This document shows positions 44,357 to 53,488 of a stretch of 64,000 bases of DNA, piece by piece. The DNA comes from CAWVSB01 sp036960375. Its GTDB lineage: Bacteria; Pseudomonadota; Gammaproteobacteria; Pseudomonadales; CAWVSB01. The translations under genes and the position numbers were made by a program. The stretch is from assembly GCA_036960375.1 (NCBI GenBank), contig JBALVY010000003.1, positions 310,001-374,000 of the forward strand. The letters run 5' to 3'. Each line of letters begins with the position of its first letter. Positions within the stretch are counted from its first letter, which is position 1. The notes below the pieces were generated by a model, which searched no databases, had not been told where the DNA came from, and worked only from the letters and a program-made list of their open reading frames with translations.

Positions 44357-45058
44357 ATGTTATTGAGTCCTGATAATCATTCCCATCGATCTCACCGCGT
44401 CGGTTGGCTTAGAGCCGCTGTTATGGGCGCAAATGATGGCATAGTTTCGACCGCCAGTCTGGTCATTGGAGTGGCTTCCGCTGGTGCTTCGAGTGAACAT
44501 ATTTTACTGGCAGGTGTTGCAGGGCTAGTGGCCGGAGCCATGTCCATGGCAGCTGGTGAATATGTATCGGTCAGCTCTCAGTCTGATACAGAAAAGGCAG
44601 ATATAGCGCTGGAACAGCGCCACCTGGACGAACACATTGATTTCGAACGCGAAGAATTAGCGCTGATCTATGTCGATCGAGGGCTTGAACCTGAGCTTGC
44701 CAAAGAAGTCGCGTTACAGTTAATGGAACACGACGCGCTTGGTGCCCATTTGCGTGATGAACTGGGGATTATTGAGCGAGCCTCGGCAAGGCCGGTACAA
44801 GCGGCATTAGCTTCAGCCAGTACCTTTGTCGCGGGCGCGGCTTTACCTTTGATTCCGGTATTGCTTGAGCCGAAAGAGCATCTGGAAATTACTATTGCGC
44901 TATCTTGCCTGGTTTCCTTGGCATTTTTGGGCGCGCTGGCTGCCCGCGCGGGTGGTGCAAATATACTCAACGGAGCTGTTCGCGTGACTTTTTGGGGCGC
45001 ACTGGCCATGGCACTTACTGCGCTAGTAGGCAGTCTGTTTGGGATAAGTACTGGCTAG
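44357..45058 (+). CDS. VIT1/CCC1 family transporter
   Basis: A 233-aa member of the vacuolar iron transporter family, which exports or sequesters Fe2+ or Mn2+. TM1 is in GWLRAAVMGANDGIVSTASLV, TM2 in LAGVAGLVAGAMSMAAGEYVSV, followed by an acidic cytoplasmic helix region (QRHLDEHIDFEREELALIY) of the kind that binds metal, then three C-terminal helices. DGIVST and GAMSMAAGEYVS are the family signatures. It stands 79 bases before a Cys-rich small protein and a Cus-type pump, so a metal-handling neighbourhood is likely. Confidence 0.92.
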   Translation: MLLSPDNHSHRSHRVGWLRAAVMGANDGIVSTASLVIGVASAGASSEHILLAGVAGLVAGAMSMAAGEYVSVSSQSDTEKADIALEQRHLDEHIDFEREELALIYVDRGLEPELAKEVALQLMEHDALGAHLRDELGIIERASARPVQAALASASTFVAGAALPLIPVLLEPKEHLEITIALSCLVSLAFLGALAARAGGANILNGAVRVTFWGALAMALTALVGSLFGISTG

Positions 45059-45137
45059 TTATCACAAAAAGACTATAATTTGATCAGGCCTAAACTCAGG
45101 CCGTCAGGATAGTTTGAATAGAGTTGTTTTTTAGAAT

Positions 45138-45479
45138 ATGACCATTTTACTGCGTAAGACATGCATTATGCTTCTGCTGCTGATAATGAGCGGTCAAGCT
45201 GCCGCATCGTCTATTATATTGTCGTGTGATACGCCCGAACCCGTGCCAACGCATGGTGATCATTGTTTAGATGAGGTCGTGACGACAATTATGGATCACA
45301 ATTCGTCTGAGCAGTGCTCACAAAGTTGTGATTGCTGTGTCAGTGCCTACGGTGCATCTATGGTTCTTTCCGGTTCCCGCCATCTTCTTTTGTCTGCGCT
45401 GCCATTGCCTGCTATGAATACGCAGCCGGTTTTGCTTGCCCAGCCAGACTCTCTTTTTAGACCCCCAATTTTCTGCTAA
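45138..45479 (+). CDS. Small Cys-rich exported protein upstream of the copper pump
   Basis: A 113-aa protein with a signal peptide (LLLLIMSGQAAA) and five cysteines packed in the mature N-terminal half: SCDTPEPVPTHGDHCLDE and EQCSQSCDCCVSAYG. His and Cys are the main candidate metal ligands. Its position before cusBA is like the small periplasmic proteins (CopL/CzcI-type) that precede heavy-metal efflux genes. I do not recognise a defined family. A frame of this size and a hydrophobic C-terminus (LFRPPIFC) make it possible that it is membrane-attached. Confidence 0.7.
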   Translation: MTILLRKTCIMLLLLIMSGQAAASSIILSCDTPEPVPTHGDHCLDEVVTTIMDHNSSEQCSQSCDCCVSAYGASMVLSGSRHLLLSALPLPAMNTQPVLLAQPDSLFRPPIFC

Positions 45480-45589
45480 CACTGTACAGCTGCGCCTGAA
45501 ATCTGGTGCTCATATCTGTCGAATGTTTTGTTAGCGGGAGTGCTACCTCCCCACAAAAAAAGTGTATCGCTTTATGCGGGAGAAATATC

Positions 45590-46831
45590 ATGAATAAGAT
45601 CACCTGGCTCATTGTTGTCGTGCTTGCATTTGCAGCAGGTGCGATGACGAGTTTTTATTTGGCCCCAACGGGCGGTGATAATCCTTCTCTACTTGCGACG
45701 GCAAAAAAACCTTTGTATTGGTATGCTCCTATGGACCCCGATTTTCGTCGCGACAGTCCCGGGAAATCACCTATGGGCATGGATTTGATGCCGTTTTATG
45801 CCAGCGAAGACCCAAGGGGGACGGTTAGAATTTCGCCTGTAGTGGAAAATAATTTAGGGGTGGAGCTGGCTAAGGCGCAGGTGCAGGACCTGGACTTGTT
45901 GATCAATACAGTAGGACTTATTCAATACAATGAAGAAGATATTTATCACGTGCATACACGGACTCATGGTTGGATCGAAAATTTGTCGGTTACGGCGGTG
46001 GGTGATCATGTAAAGCGAGGAGATAAACTCTTTGAATTGTACGCGCCAGAATTGGTGAACGCGCAGGAGGATTTTCTCTCCATATTGAAAATGGGCGACG
46101 AGCGTTTATTGAAAGGAGCGAAAAGAAATTTGATGTCTATGGGTGTGAGTGCCGAGGTCATAGTGCAGCTACAAAAAAGGCGCGAGGCACTACAATATTT
46201 GCCTTTTTATGCAAGCCAGTCAGGCTATGTCGGATCTCTGGGCGCGCGCGATGGCATGCATATTACGGCAGACACTGAAGTGCTCTCCATTGGAAGCTTG
46301 AGTAAGGTGTGGGTGATCGCCGAGGTTTTTGAGCGTCAGGCGGCCTGGGTTAAAACCGGCCAAAAAGTTCGGATGAAGACAGATACCTGGCCAGGTGATG
46401 AGTGGTTGGGAACCGTTGACTATTTATATCCAGTACTCGATAAACAAACGCGCACATTACGCGCGCGGATTGTCTTTGATAATCCAGATGAAAGGCTTAA
46501 GCCTAATATGTATGCACAGCTGACTATTGAGGCAGGAGCTCGGCCTTCGGTTGTCACCATCCCTCGCAAAGCAGTGATTTATCAAGGTGGCATGCAGCGC
46601 GTAGTTTTACATTTGGGACAAGGCCGATATCGCTCGGTGATAGTCGACACCGGACTGGAAACTGGCGAGCTGATTGAAGTGCGCAGTGGTTTAGAAAATG
46701 GCGATGAAATAGTGGTATCGAGTCAGTTTTTAATTGATTCAGAATCCAGTGTGGGAGCGGAGTTATCTCGAATGCAATCCCGGGAGATGTCTACGGCCGA
46801 GCAGGATATGCATATGGATGATCAGCCATGA
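45590..46831 (+). CDS. cusB: CusB-type RND periplasmic adaptor
   Basis: Start taken at ATG 45590 (MNKITWLIVVVLAF) because GGAGAA precedes it; upstream frame extension to 45506 lacks a ribosome site. About 413 aa. An N-terminal anchor (residues 5-25) is followed by the heavy-metal-binding motif YWYAPMDPDFRRDSPGKSPM with Met and acidic ligands, then the membrane-fusion domains (IYHVHTRTHGWIENLSVTAVGDHV, FYASQSGYVGSLGARDGMHI). It carries copper or silver from the periplasm to the CusA pump. Overlaps cusA by four bases. No CusF gene seen; the C-terminus ends in EQDMHMDDQP, itself Met/His-rich. Confidence 0.9.
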   Translation: MNKITWLIVVVLAFAAGAMTSFYLAPTGGDNPSLLATAKKPLYWYAPMDPDFRRDSPGKSPMGMDLMPFYASEDPRGTVRISPVVENNLGVELAKAQVQDLDLLINTVGLIQYNEEDIYHVHTRTHGWIENLSVTAVGDHVKRGDKLFELYAPELVNAQEDFLSILKMGDERLLKGAKRNLMSMGVSAEVIVQLQKRREALQYLPFYASQSGYVGSLGARDGMHITADTEVLSIGSLSKVWVIAEVFERQAAWVKTGQKVRMKTDTWPGDEWLGTVDYLYPVLDKQTRTLRARIVFDNPDERLKPNMYAQLTIEAGARPSVVTIPRKAVIYQGGMQRVVLHLGQGRYRSVIVDTGLETGELIEVRSGLENGDEIVVSSQFLIDSESSVGAELSRMQSREMSTAEQDMHMDDQP

Positions 46832-49800
46832 TCGCGCAAGTCATTCGCTGGTCAATAGCCAACCGCTTTTTGGTGCTTTTGGCCAGTGTCGGTTTGTTGC
46901 TATGGGGTGTGTATTCCATTCGCGTCACGCCAGTCGATGCCATACCTGATTTGTCAGATGTACAAGTGATTGTTAAAACCAGTTATCCGGGGCAGGCGCC
47001 TCAGGTGGTTGAAGACCAGATCACCTATCCTCTTGCCACAGCATTGCTGGCCGTGCCAAAAGCGGCCACTGTACGTAGTTATTCCTTTTTTGGCGACTCC
47101 TATGTTTATGTCATATTTGAAGATGGCACAGATTTGTATTGGGCGCGCACAAGAGTACTGGAATATTTGAATCAGGTTGCCAGTAAATTACCTGCGCAAG
47201 TACGGCCTGAGCTAGGCCCCGACGCTACCGGAGTAGGATGGATCTTCCAATATGCATTGATAGACCGCAGTGGCAAACATGATCTGGCTAGTTTACGCAG
47301 CCTGCAAGACTGGTATTTAAAGTATGAATTACAAACAGTGCACGGAGTCTCTGAGATAGCCACTGTGGGCGGCATGGTGCGTCAGTATCAGGTTGTGGTT
47401 GATCCTCATAAGTTGAGGGCGTACAAGCTTTCGCTGACACAGGTTCGCACCGCTATAGAGCGGGCTAATCAGGAAACAGGCGCATCGGTAATTGAAATGT
47501 CCGAGGCCGAGTATATGGTGCGTACCAATGGCTATATTCAGGGCCTGGATCAGCTGCGGCAGATACCCTTGCTGGTGAATGCCAGTGGTACCCCTTTACT
47601 ATTGGGCGATTTGGCCTCCATTCAAATGGGGCCACAGATGCGTCGTGGTATTGCTGAGCTGAATGGCGAAGGGGAAGTTGTCGGCGGTATAGTCGTGATG
47701 CGCTCGGGTGAAAACGCCAAGAAAACCATTGACGGAGTGAAGAAAAAACTGGAGCAATTACGTTTGGGTTTACCCGAAGGCGTGGAGATAAAAACAGTTT
47801 ACGACAGGTCTATTTTGATTGACTCGGCTGTCGATAATCTTTATCAAAAGCTGGCTCAGGAGTTTGTTGTTGTTGCAATCATTTGTGCGCTGTTTTTGTT
47901 TCATCTGCGCTCCTCGCTGGTGATTGTCATTAGCCTGCCTTTGGGGATTTTAACGGCTTTTATTGTGATGCGCCTGCAAGGCATCAATGCCAATATTATG
48001 TCTCTTGGCGGGGTAGCTATTGCCATCGGTGCGATGGTTGACGGCGCAATCGTACTGGTAGAAAACGTTCATCGGCATTTTGAAAAGCAGGAAGTGACTG
48101 ACGAAAACCGCTGGCAAGTAATTACCGAGGCGGCAGTGGAGGTAGGGCCAGCACTATTTTATTCTTTGCTTATTATAACGCTGAGCTTTATGCCGGTATT
48201 TGCATTGCAGGCGCAGGAAGGGCGAATGTTCAGTCCACTGGCTTATACCAAAACCTATGCTATGGCGGCTGCAGCCGGTTTGGCGGTGACATTAGTGCCC
48301 GTGCTAACGGGCTATTTTGCGCGCGGCAATATTCGTCGCGAAGCTGATAATCCGATTAACCGATTAATGGTGGGGATCTATCGGCCGGTGTTAGCCGGGG
48401 TTTTGCGTATGCCCTTATTGGTAGTTTCTGGAGCTGTTCTGGTGATGGTGTTTGGTCTACTGCCGGCAAGAGAGCTGGGTAGCGAATTTATGCCGCCACT
48501 GGATGAAGGCGACATGATGTATATGCCGACTACCTACGCGGGTATCTCGGTGGGCAAAGCCCGACAGGTATTGCAGCAAACCAACAAACTTATTCGTACC
48601 GTACCCGAAGTTGAAACCGTATTTGGCAAAGTGGGTCGGGCAGAGACGGCAACAGATCCTGCGCCGCTAACGATGATAGAAACAATCGTCCATTTCAAGC
48701 CCAAGGAACTATGGCGCCCGGGTGTGACTACGGAAAGCCTGCGCCAGGAAATTGATCAACTGATTCAGTTTCCTGGGCTGACTAACGCCTTTGTTATGCC
48801 GATAAAAACCCGCATTGATATGCTGGCGACCGGTATAAAAACGCCATTAGGTGTAAAGGTAGCCGGGCCTGATCTTCAGGGTATTGAAGAAATAGGTCAG
48901 CAACTAGAGCAGATACTAAAAGGGGTAGACGGAACCGCTTCGGTCTACTCCGAGCGGGTAACTGGCGGGCGCTATATCAAGGTGGATATTGACCGGCAAA
49001 AAGCGGCCCGATTCGGTATGAATGTCGCCGATGTACAGGCCGTGGTAAAAACAGCGATTGGTGGAGTTAACGTGACAGAAACGGTGGAAGGGCTAGAGCG
49101 ATATCCGGTTAATTTACGCTACCCCCAGCATTATCGAGACTCTGTAGAGCAGCTTCGTTTGTTGCCTGTAGTCAGTCCTACGAATCAGCAAATTGCGTTG
49201 GCGGATATTGCCGATATCTACGTTGAAGATGGGCCACCGGCGATTAAAAGCGAAAATGCCAGGTTAAACGGCTGGACCTATGTCGATATAGCCGATCGCG
49301 ATCTGGGCTCTTATGTTGAAGAGGCAAGGCAGCGCGTAGCGGATCAGTTGCGTATCCCCCCGGGCTACTCCATAAGCTGGTCTGGTCAGTACGAGTATAT
49401 GGAGCGAGCAAAGCAGAGTTTAGCGCTAATGATACCGCTGACACTTTGTATCATCGTGCTGCTGTTATATGCCAATTTCCGCAGTTTTGTGGAAGTCGCC
49501 ATTATTATGGGCACCGTACCCTTCGCACTTTTAGGTGGCGTGTGGTTAATACTGCTGCTTGATTTTGATCTTTCGGTTGCGGTCGGTATCGGGTTTATCG
49601 CTTTGGCGGGGGTGGCAGTAGAGATCGGGGTATTGATGCTGGTATATCTTAACCAGGCTTTTTGTGCTCTCCAGCAGCAGTGCGCTAACGAGGGAAGACC
49701 ACTGACCAGACATGAGGTGAGCGACGCAGTTATGGAGGGCGCTGCGTTACGTCTGCGCCCCATTTTAATGACAACGATAGCGACTACCGCAGGCCTTCTG

Positions 49801-49953
49801 CCCATTATGTTTGGAGGCGGCACGGGCACGGAGTTGATGCAGCGAATTGCCGGCCCGATGATAGGCGGAATGCTCTCTACTCTAATACTGGCGTTGGTGA
49901 TTATTCCGGCTGTTTATCTGCTATGGCGTCGCAAGGGTCTTGCCGCTGATTAG
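46828..49953 (+). CDS. cusA: CusA-type heavy-metal RND pump
   Basis: A 1041-aa inner-membrane RND transporter with twelve membrane helices. The three Met positions that relay Cu+/Ag+ in E. coli CusA (573, 623, 672) have Met counterparts here, in DEGDMMYMPTT, PLTMIETIVHF and RIDMLATGIKT, which favours copper/silver over divalent zinc or cobalt. Further family motifs: VPKAATVRSYSFFGDSYVYV and GGVAIAIGAMVDGAIVLVEN. The outer-membrane channel CusC is not encoded here; the downstream gene is glpD on the other strand, overlapping the last four bases. Confidence 0.93.
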   Translation: MIAQVIRWSIANRFLVLLASVGLLLWGVYSIRVTPVDAIPDLSDVQVIVKTSYPGQAPQVVEDQITYPLATALLAVPKAATVRSYSFFGDSYVYVIFEDGTDLYWARTRVLEYLNQVASKLPAQVRPELGPDATGVGWIFQYALIDRSGKHDLASLRSLQDWYLKYELQTVHGVSEIATVGGMVRQYQVVVDPHKLRAYKLSLTQVRTAIERANQETGASVIEMSEAEYMVRTNGYIQGLDQLRQIPLLVNASGTPLLLGDLASIQMGPQMRRGIAELNGEGEVVGGIVVMRSGENAKKTIDGVKKKLEQLRLGLPEGVEIKTVYDRSILIDSAVDNLYQKLAQEFVVVAIICALFLFHLRSSLVIVISLPLGILTAFIVMRLQGINANIMSLGGVAIAIGAMVDGAIVLVENVHRHFEKQEVTDENRWQVITEAAVEVGPALFYSLLIITLSFMPVFALQAQEGRMFSPLAYTKTYAMAAAAGLAVTLVPVLTGYFARGNIRREADNPINRLMVGIYRPVLAGVLRMPLLVVSGAVLVMVFGLLPARELGSEFMPPLDEGDMMYMPTTYAGISVGKARQVLQQTNKLIRTVPEVETVFGKVGRAETATDPAPLTMIETIVHFKPKELWRPGVTTESLRQEIDQLIQFPGLTNAFVMPIKTRIDMLATGIKTPLGVKVAGPDLQGIEEIGQQLEQILKGVDGTASVYSERVTGGRYIKVDIDRQKAARFGMNVADVQAVVKTAIGGVNVTETVEGLERYPVNLRYPQHYRDSVEQLRLLPVVSPTNQQIALADIADIYVEDGPPAIKSENARLNGWTYVDIADRDLGSYVEEARQRVADQLRIPPGYSISWSGQYEYMERAKQSLALMIPLTLCIIVLLLYANFRSFVEVAIIMGTVPFALLGGVWLILLLDFDLSVAVGIGFIALAGVAVEIGVLMLVYLNQAFCALQQQCANEGRPLTRHEVSDAVMEGAALRLRPILMTTIATTAGLLPIMFGGGTGTELMQRIAGPMIGGMLSTLILALVIIPAVYLLWRRKGLAAD

Positions 49954-51566
49954 GTTTTAGTCTGATTAAGATCGTTTATGTATTCTTGCAGCTTAGTTTC
50001 TGCTTGCTCGCCAAATAGAATTCTACAGGCTTCGTGTAGACCTGGCGCATCGATGATATCTCGGGTTCTCACCACCTGGGATATTTTGGATCTGCGCCTG
50101 AGAAAGTCATCGAGTTTGGTGATCATTTCTTTGGCGGCGGCATGTTCAATCTCACAACGTAGATATTCGGCGTTTTCGATTAATAGCTCGGCGCGGGCGG
50201 GGTCTTGTCGGATGCTTTCCAGCATATCGATGGCGTCTGCACCGTAGCGACGCCACAGGCGAGTAGAGAGCAGCTCAGACGATGATTCCGGGGTTAGCTC
50301 ATCCAGTTTCATTAGATTGGCTTGATGGATGAATTCCTCTTGTACGGCGGCGGGAGGCTCGCCATACCAAATCGTGTCTTTGTAAGGCTGGGCAATGCCG
50401 AGTTGCTCCACCAGCTGGGCAACTTCATCACCCACATTGAGGCAATCGGTGAGCTTGCCCCCAAAGATAGTCAGATGTTGTTCTTGTGTATTGACATCAA
50501 TGGCGTGTTTTCGCGATAACTTAACCCAGTCGGCGTCTGTACTTGAGCCTTCAACCGCCAAAGGCCTTACTCCACAGCGCTCGGCAATAATGTCTGCCTG
50601 GGTGAGTGGCTGTGGCAGTTCAAGCAGGCTGTTTATATTATCCAGCACAAACTGGCGGTCTTGGTCAGTGACTTCTACCTTAGGATCCTCTACCTGAGTG
50701 TCGGTGGTGCCGACACAGGTTTTGGGCCCCATCGGGATAACAAAAAATAGACGCCCGTCACTGGCAAAAAAGGCCAGTACACGTTCATGCTCGGTAATTC
50801 TATCAACAATCAGATGAATACCCTTGGAAAACAAGTGATGATGTTGCGTTTGTTGTCCTGTCTCGTTGTTGTGTCGATCGGCCAGTGGCCCGCAGGCGTT
50901 GATTAATACCTTTGATTGGATGTTAAATGTGTCGCCGCTGAGAGTGTCCTGTGCCTTGGTGGTCCAGAGGCCGTCTGCTCGATGAGAACCCGTTGATTTA
51001 ACGTAGTTTGCCGCAATACAACCATAATTCATGCTGGTTCGGATAAAGTTGAAAACAAAGCGGGCGTCATTATCGTATAGATAACAATCAGAATACTCAA
51101 AGCCGCCTACGACCTTGTCTGTATCAACGACGGGCTCTTTCTGTTTGATGCGAGAAGGTGATAAATAAGCGGGCGGCTGAGTGCGGAATCGGCCCAAAAA
51201 CCAGTACAGAATAGTACCTAGAAAAACCAGCATAGGCGGGTAGCGAAAGCCTTTTTGTATGGTGGTAAAAAAACGTATCTCGCGCACCGTAGAGGGGTAG
51301 TGTTGCATCAGATGATTTCTACTTTTACACAGTTTGTTGACCAGACCGAACTCGTAAGTCTCAAGATATTTAATACCGCCCCAAGCTAGATTTGATGAGC
51401 TGGAGCTGGTTTGACTGGCAAAATCTTCTGCTTCAATGAGGGCTACACTGACACCGCGAGCAGCCAGTGAGGCCGCCGCTACCGCACCATTGATACCGCC
51501 GCCGACGATTAATACATCGTAAACACCCTGTTGAAGTTTGCTGAGATTATTCTGTCTAAGGTTCAT
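49950..51566 (-). CDS. glpD: FAD-dependent glycerol-3-phosphate dehydrogenase
   Basis: A 538-aa flavoprotein oxidising sn-glycerol-3-phosphate to dihydroxyacetone phosphate at the inner membrane. FAD motif VLIVGGGINGAVAAASLAARG at residues ~18-38, then QTSSSSSNLAWGGIKYLE, TRDIIDAPGL, ERCGVRPLAVEGSSTDADW and the FAD-binding GGKLTDCLNVGDEVAQ. The C-terminal DAO_C domain covers ~390-530. It converges with cusA by a four-base overlap. No glycerol kinase or facilitator gene is next to it. Confidence 0.92.
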   Translation of the reverse strand: MNLRQNNLSKLQQGVYDVLIVGGGINGAVAAASLAARGVSVALIEAEDFASQTSSSSSNLAWGGIKYLETYEFGLVNKLCKSRNHLMQHYPSTVREIRFFTTIQKGFRYPPMLVFLGTILYWFLGRFRTQPPAYLSPSRIKQKEPVVDTDKVVGGFEYSDCYLYDNDARFVFNFIRTSMNYGCIAANYVKSTGSHRADGLWTTKAQDTLSGDTFNIQSKVLINACGPLADRHNNETGQQTQHHHLFSKGIHLIVDRITEHERVLAFFASDGRLFFVIPMGPKTCVGTTDTQVEDPKVEVTDQDRQFVLDNINSLLELPQPLTQADIIAERCGVRPLAVEGSSTDADWVKLSRKHAIDVNTQEQHLTIFGGKLTDCLNVGDEVAQLVEQLGIAQPYKDTIWYGEPPAAVQEEFIHQANLMKLDELTPESSSELLSTRLWRRYGADAIDMLESIRQDPARAELLIENAEYLRCEIEHAAAKEMITKLDDFLRRRSKISQVVRTRDIIDAPGLHEACRILFGEQAETKLQEYINDLNQTKT

Positions 51567-51685
51567 GCAGTGCCTAAGCTGTGAGTGTGCTTTACTTACT
51601 TTAAAGCATAACCTCTTTTAGCCGGGGAAGCCTGAGAAACTAGTGTAAAAAATTGAATTTTTAGCGCTGGTAGGAGCTACCGAGT

Positions 51686-52294
51686 TTAATGCTGCTGGAT
51701 CATGCTCTCAAGTAAATAGTTAAGCAGGTGATCATAGCGATCGTTGATATCGTAGCTGTCATCGTGCAGCCAATTCAGGGTTAGGGCGTTCATCATGCCA
51801 ACGGTGACTTCGGCACAGAATTCGGCATTGAGACCAGGTCGCAACTGGCTCTCACAATCACTGAATAAACGGTAATATCCCTGATTCATCTGCGTGAGTT
51901 GGCCCGCGCCCTGGTTCATATTAGCCGATAGGTTACCTACCATATAATCAATCAGCTGTTTTTCAACCTTGCCAGCTTGCAATGTGCGTAGCTTGGCTTC
52001 GCCGATAATATGGCGAAGACGTTGGCTCAAGCGGGTATCGGCGCTAATGGCCGTCTGCACCAATTCTGCACTGCGGTCCAGCAACTGTTGTTGGCAGATG
52101 TCTATTAGCAAGTCGTGTTTGGAGCTGTAGTAGTTATAGAAGGTTTTTTTGGCGATATCGGAGCAGTCGCATATGGCATCGATAGTTGTGCCTTCCACGC
52201 CGTGCAGCGCGATCAGAGAGAGCGTTTCACTGGCAATTTTTTCCCTGAGAGCCAGCTTTTTGCGTTCGCGCCTGGATGGTATTGCTGCGGTCAA
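51686..52294 (-). CDS. TetR-family regulator, divergent from the Rieske-P450 operon
   Basis: A TetR protein with helix-turn-helix residues in GVEGTTIDAICDCSDIAKKTFYNYYSSKHDLL. I place the start at TTG 52294, behind GGGAG, giving 202 aa starting LTAAIPSRRERKK (initiator Met). The frame is open up to 52399, but the extra N-terminal 35 residues (CIFVHKLIRHYIFVRIYSSN) are hydrophobic and unlike a TetR start, so they are probably leader sequence. It faces the Rieske gene across an intergenic palindrome and is the likely repressor of that operon. Confidence 0.85.
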   Translation of the reverse strand: MTAAIPSRRERKKLALREKIASETLSLIALHGVEGTTIDAICDCSDIAKKTFYNYYSSKHDLLIDICQQQLLDRSAELVQTAISADTRLSQRLRHIIGEAKLRTLQAGKVEKQLIDYMVGNLSANMNQGAGQLTQMNQGYYRLFSDCESQLRPGLNAEFCAEVTVGMMNALTLNWLHDDSYDINDRYDHLLNYLLESMIQQH

Positions 52295-52361
52295 AGTGAA
52301 AAATCTCCCAAGAGACGGATTAGACGAATATATCCTAACAAAGATGTAATGGCGGATTAGC

Positions 52362-52381
52362 TTGTGTACAAAAATACACAA
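52362..52381. promoter_or_regulatory. Palindrome in the TetR/Rieske divergent promoter region
   Basis: TTGTGTA-CAAAAA-TACACAA: perfect 7-bp arms with a 6-base spacer. The nine bases AAAATACAC from within it recur downstream near 52413. Lies 68 bases before the TetR start and 95 before the Rieske start. Confidence 0.65.
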
Positions 52382-52475
52382 CAGTATCCTTTTGCACAAG
52401 AGTTACCTGAAAATACACCATAATGATGGCTGAGCCCAGTTATTGTGTTGTTACAGCCCCCGTGGCGAGGACTAT

Positions 52476-53465
52476 ATGAAACAGAGTCGATTTAATTTAC
52501 CCATCCCTTATGGTTGGTTTGCGATAGCGATAGCAGATCAGCTAGCCATCGGTGATGTGAAACCCCTGCATTATTTTGACCGAGAGTTGGTATTGTTCAG
52601 GACCGAGTCCGGCCAGGCTAAATTGTTGAATGCCATTTGTCCGCATTTGGGTGCGCACATTGGCCATGGCGGCGAAGTCCACGGCGAATCCGTAGCCTGC
52701 CCTTTTCACGGCTGGGAATATAATGGGGATGGCTACTGTACCCAGATAGCCTATGCGAAGGCGATGCCTCCCAAGGTTGATGGTAAACAGATTATTCAAT
52801 CCTACCCGGTGGTAGAACGTAATGGTGTGGTTTGGGCCTGGTATCACCCTGATAATATTGACCCACTGTTTGAAGTAGACCTGGTAGAAGAATTCAATTC
52901 GAGCGAGTGGACAGTGCCTTTTATTCGCGAGTGGGATATTAACTGCCCTGTACAGGAGGCTGCAGAGAACGCCGTGGATAAGGCCCATTTCGCCTATGTT
53001 CATACGGCCGATGCGGTGCCAGAAGGCGTGGTGACGGTAGATGCACACCGTCGTACCACCCATCTCGATTCGCGTGGGCCAGGTTTTAATGACAATGGTG
53101 AACGCGTAGCAGGAGCAGAACCGATTTTTTCTCACCTGCAATCGGTGAATGTGGGTGCCGGGCAAACCTGGCAACGTTTTAGCGGTATTTTTGAGACCGT
53201 GATGATGGGTACAGTGACGCCTATAGATGCCGACAGCTTTCGTTTGCGCTTTATCTTTACCCAGCCCAAGGCGAATACTGCAGAGAAAGGGGTTTTTGCC
53301 CAGGGATTTATGGATGAAATTTGTCATCAAGTAGAGCAAGATATCCCTATATGGGACCACAAACACTATCAGCCTACACCTCTATTATGTGATGGAGACG
53401 GCCCGATAGCTCAGTTTCGTAAATGGTTTTCACAATTTTATGCTGACGGTGCGCCACAGCAATAG
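52476..53465 (+). CDS. Rieske non-haem iron oxygenase (KshA-like)
   Basis: Start at ATG 52476 (MKQSRFNLPI), behind GGCGAGG. 329 aa. The Rieske [2Fe-2S] cluster is held by C55-x-H57 (CPHLGAH) and C75-x2-H78 (CPFHGW). The mononuclear iron site has the pattern N165-x2-D168-x2-H171-x4-H176 in ENAVDKAHFAYVH. This matches 3-ketosteroid 9alpha-hydroxylase-type (KshA) and related steroid oxygenases. No reductase gene is nearby. Linked with a P450 gene 23 bases downstream. A steroid substrate is inferred from family and context. Confidence 0.85.
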   Translation: MKQSRFNLPIPYGWFAIAIADQLAIGDVKPLHYFDRELVLFRTESGQAKLLNAICPHLGAHIGHGGEVHGESVACPFHGWEYNGDGYCTQIAYAKAMPPKVDGKQIIQSYPVVERNGVVWAWYHPDNIDPLFEVDLVEEFNSSEWTVPFIREWDINCPVQEAAENAVDKAHFAYVHTADAVPEGVVTVDAHRRTTHLDSRGPGFNDNGERVAGAEPIFSHLQSVNVGAGQTWQRFSGIFETVMMGTVTPIDADSFRLRFIFTQPKANTAEKGVFAQGFMDEICHQVEQDIPIWDHKHYQPTPLLCDGDGPIAQFRKWFSQFYADGAPQQ

Positions 53466-53488
53466 CACGTGTATTTGGAGAGTTAACA

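Noticed and set aside
52542..53366. Long open frame on the minus strand opposite the Rieske gene (274 aa).
   Set aside because: It mirrors the Rieske frame, has no ribosome site and no recognisable domain; the plus-strand gene has complete cluster motifs.
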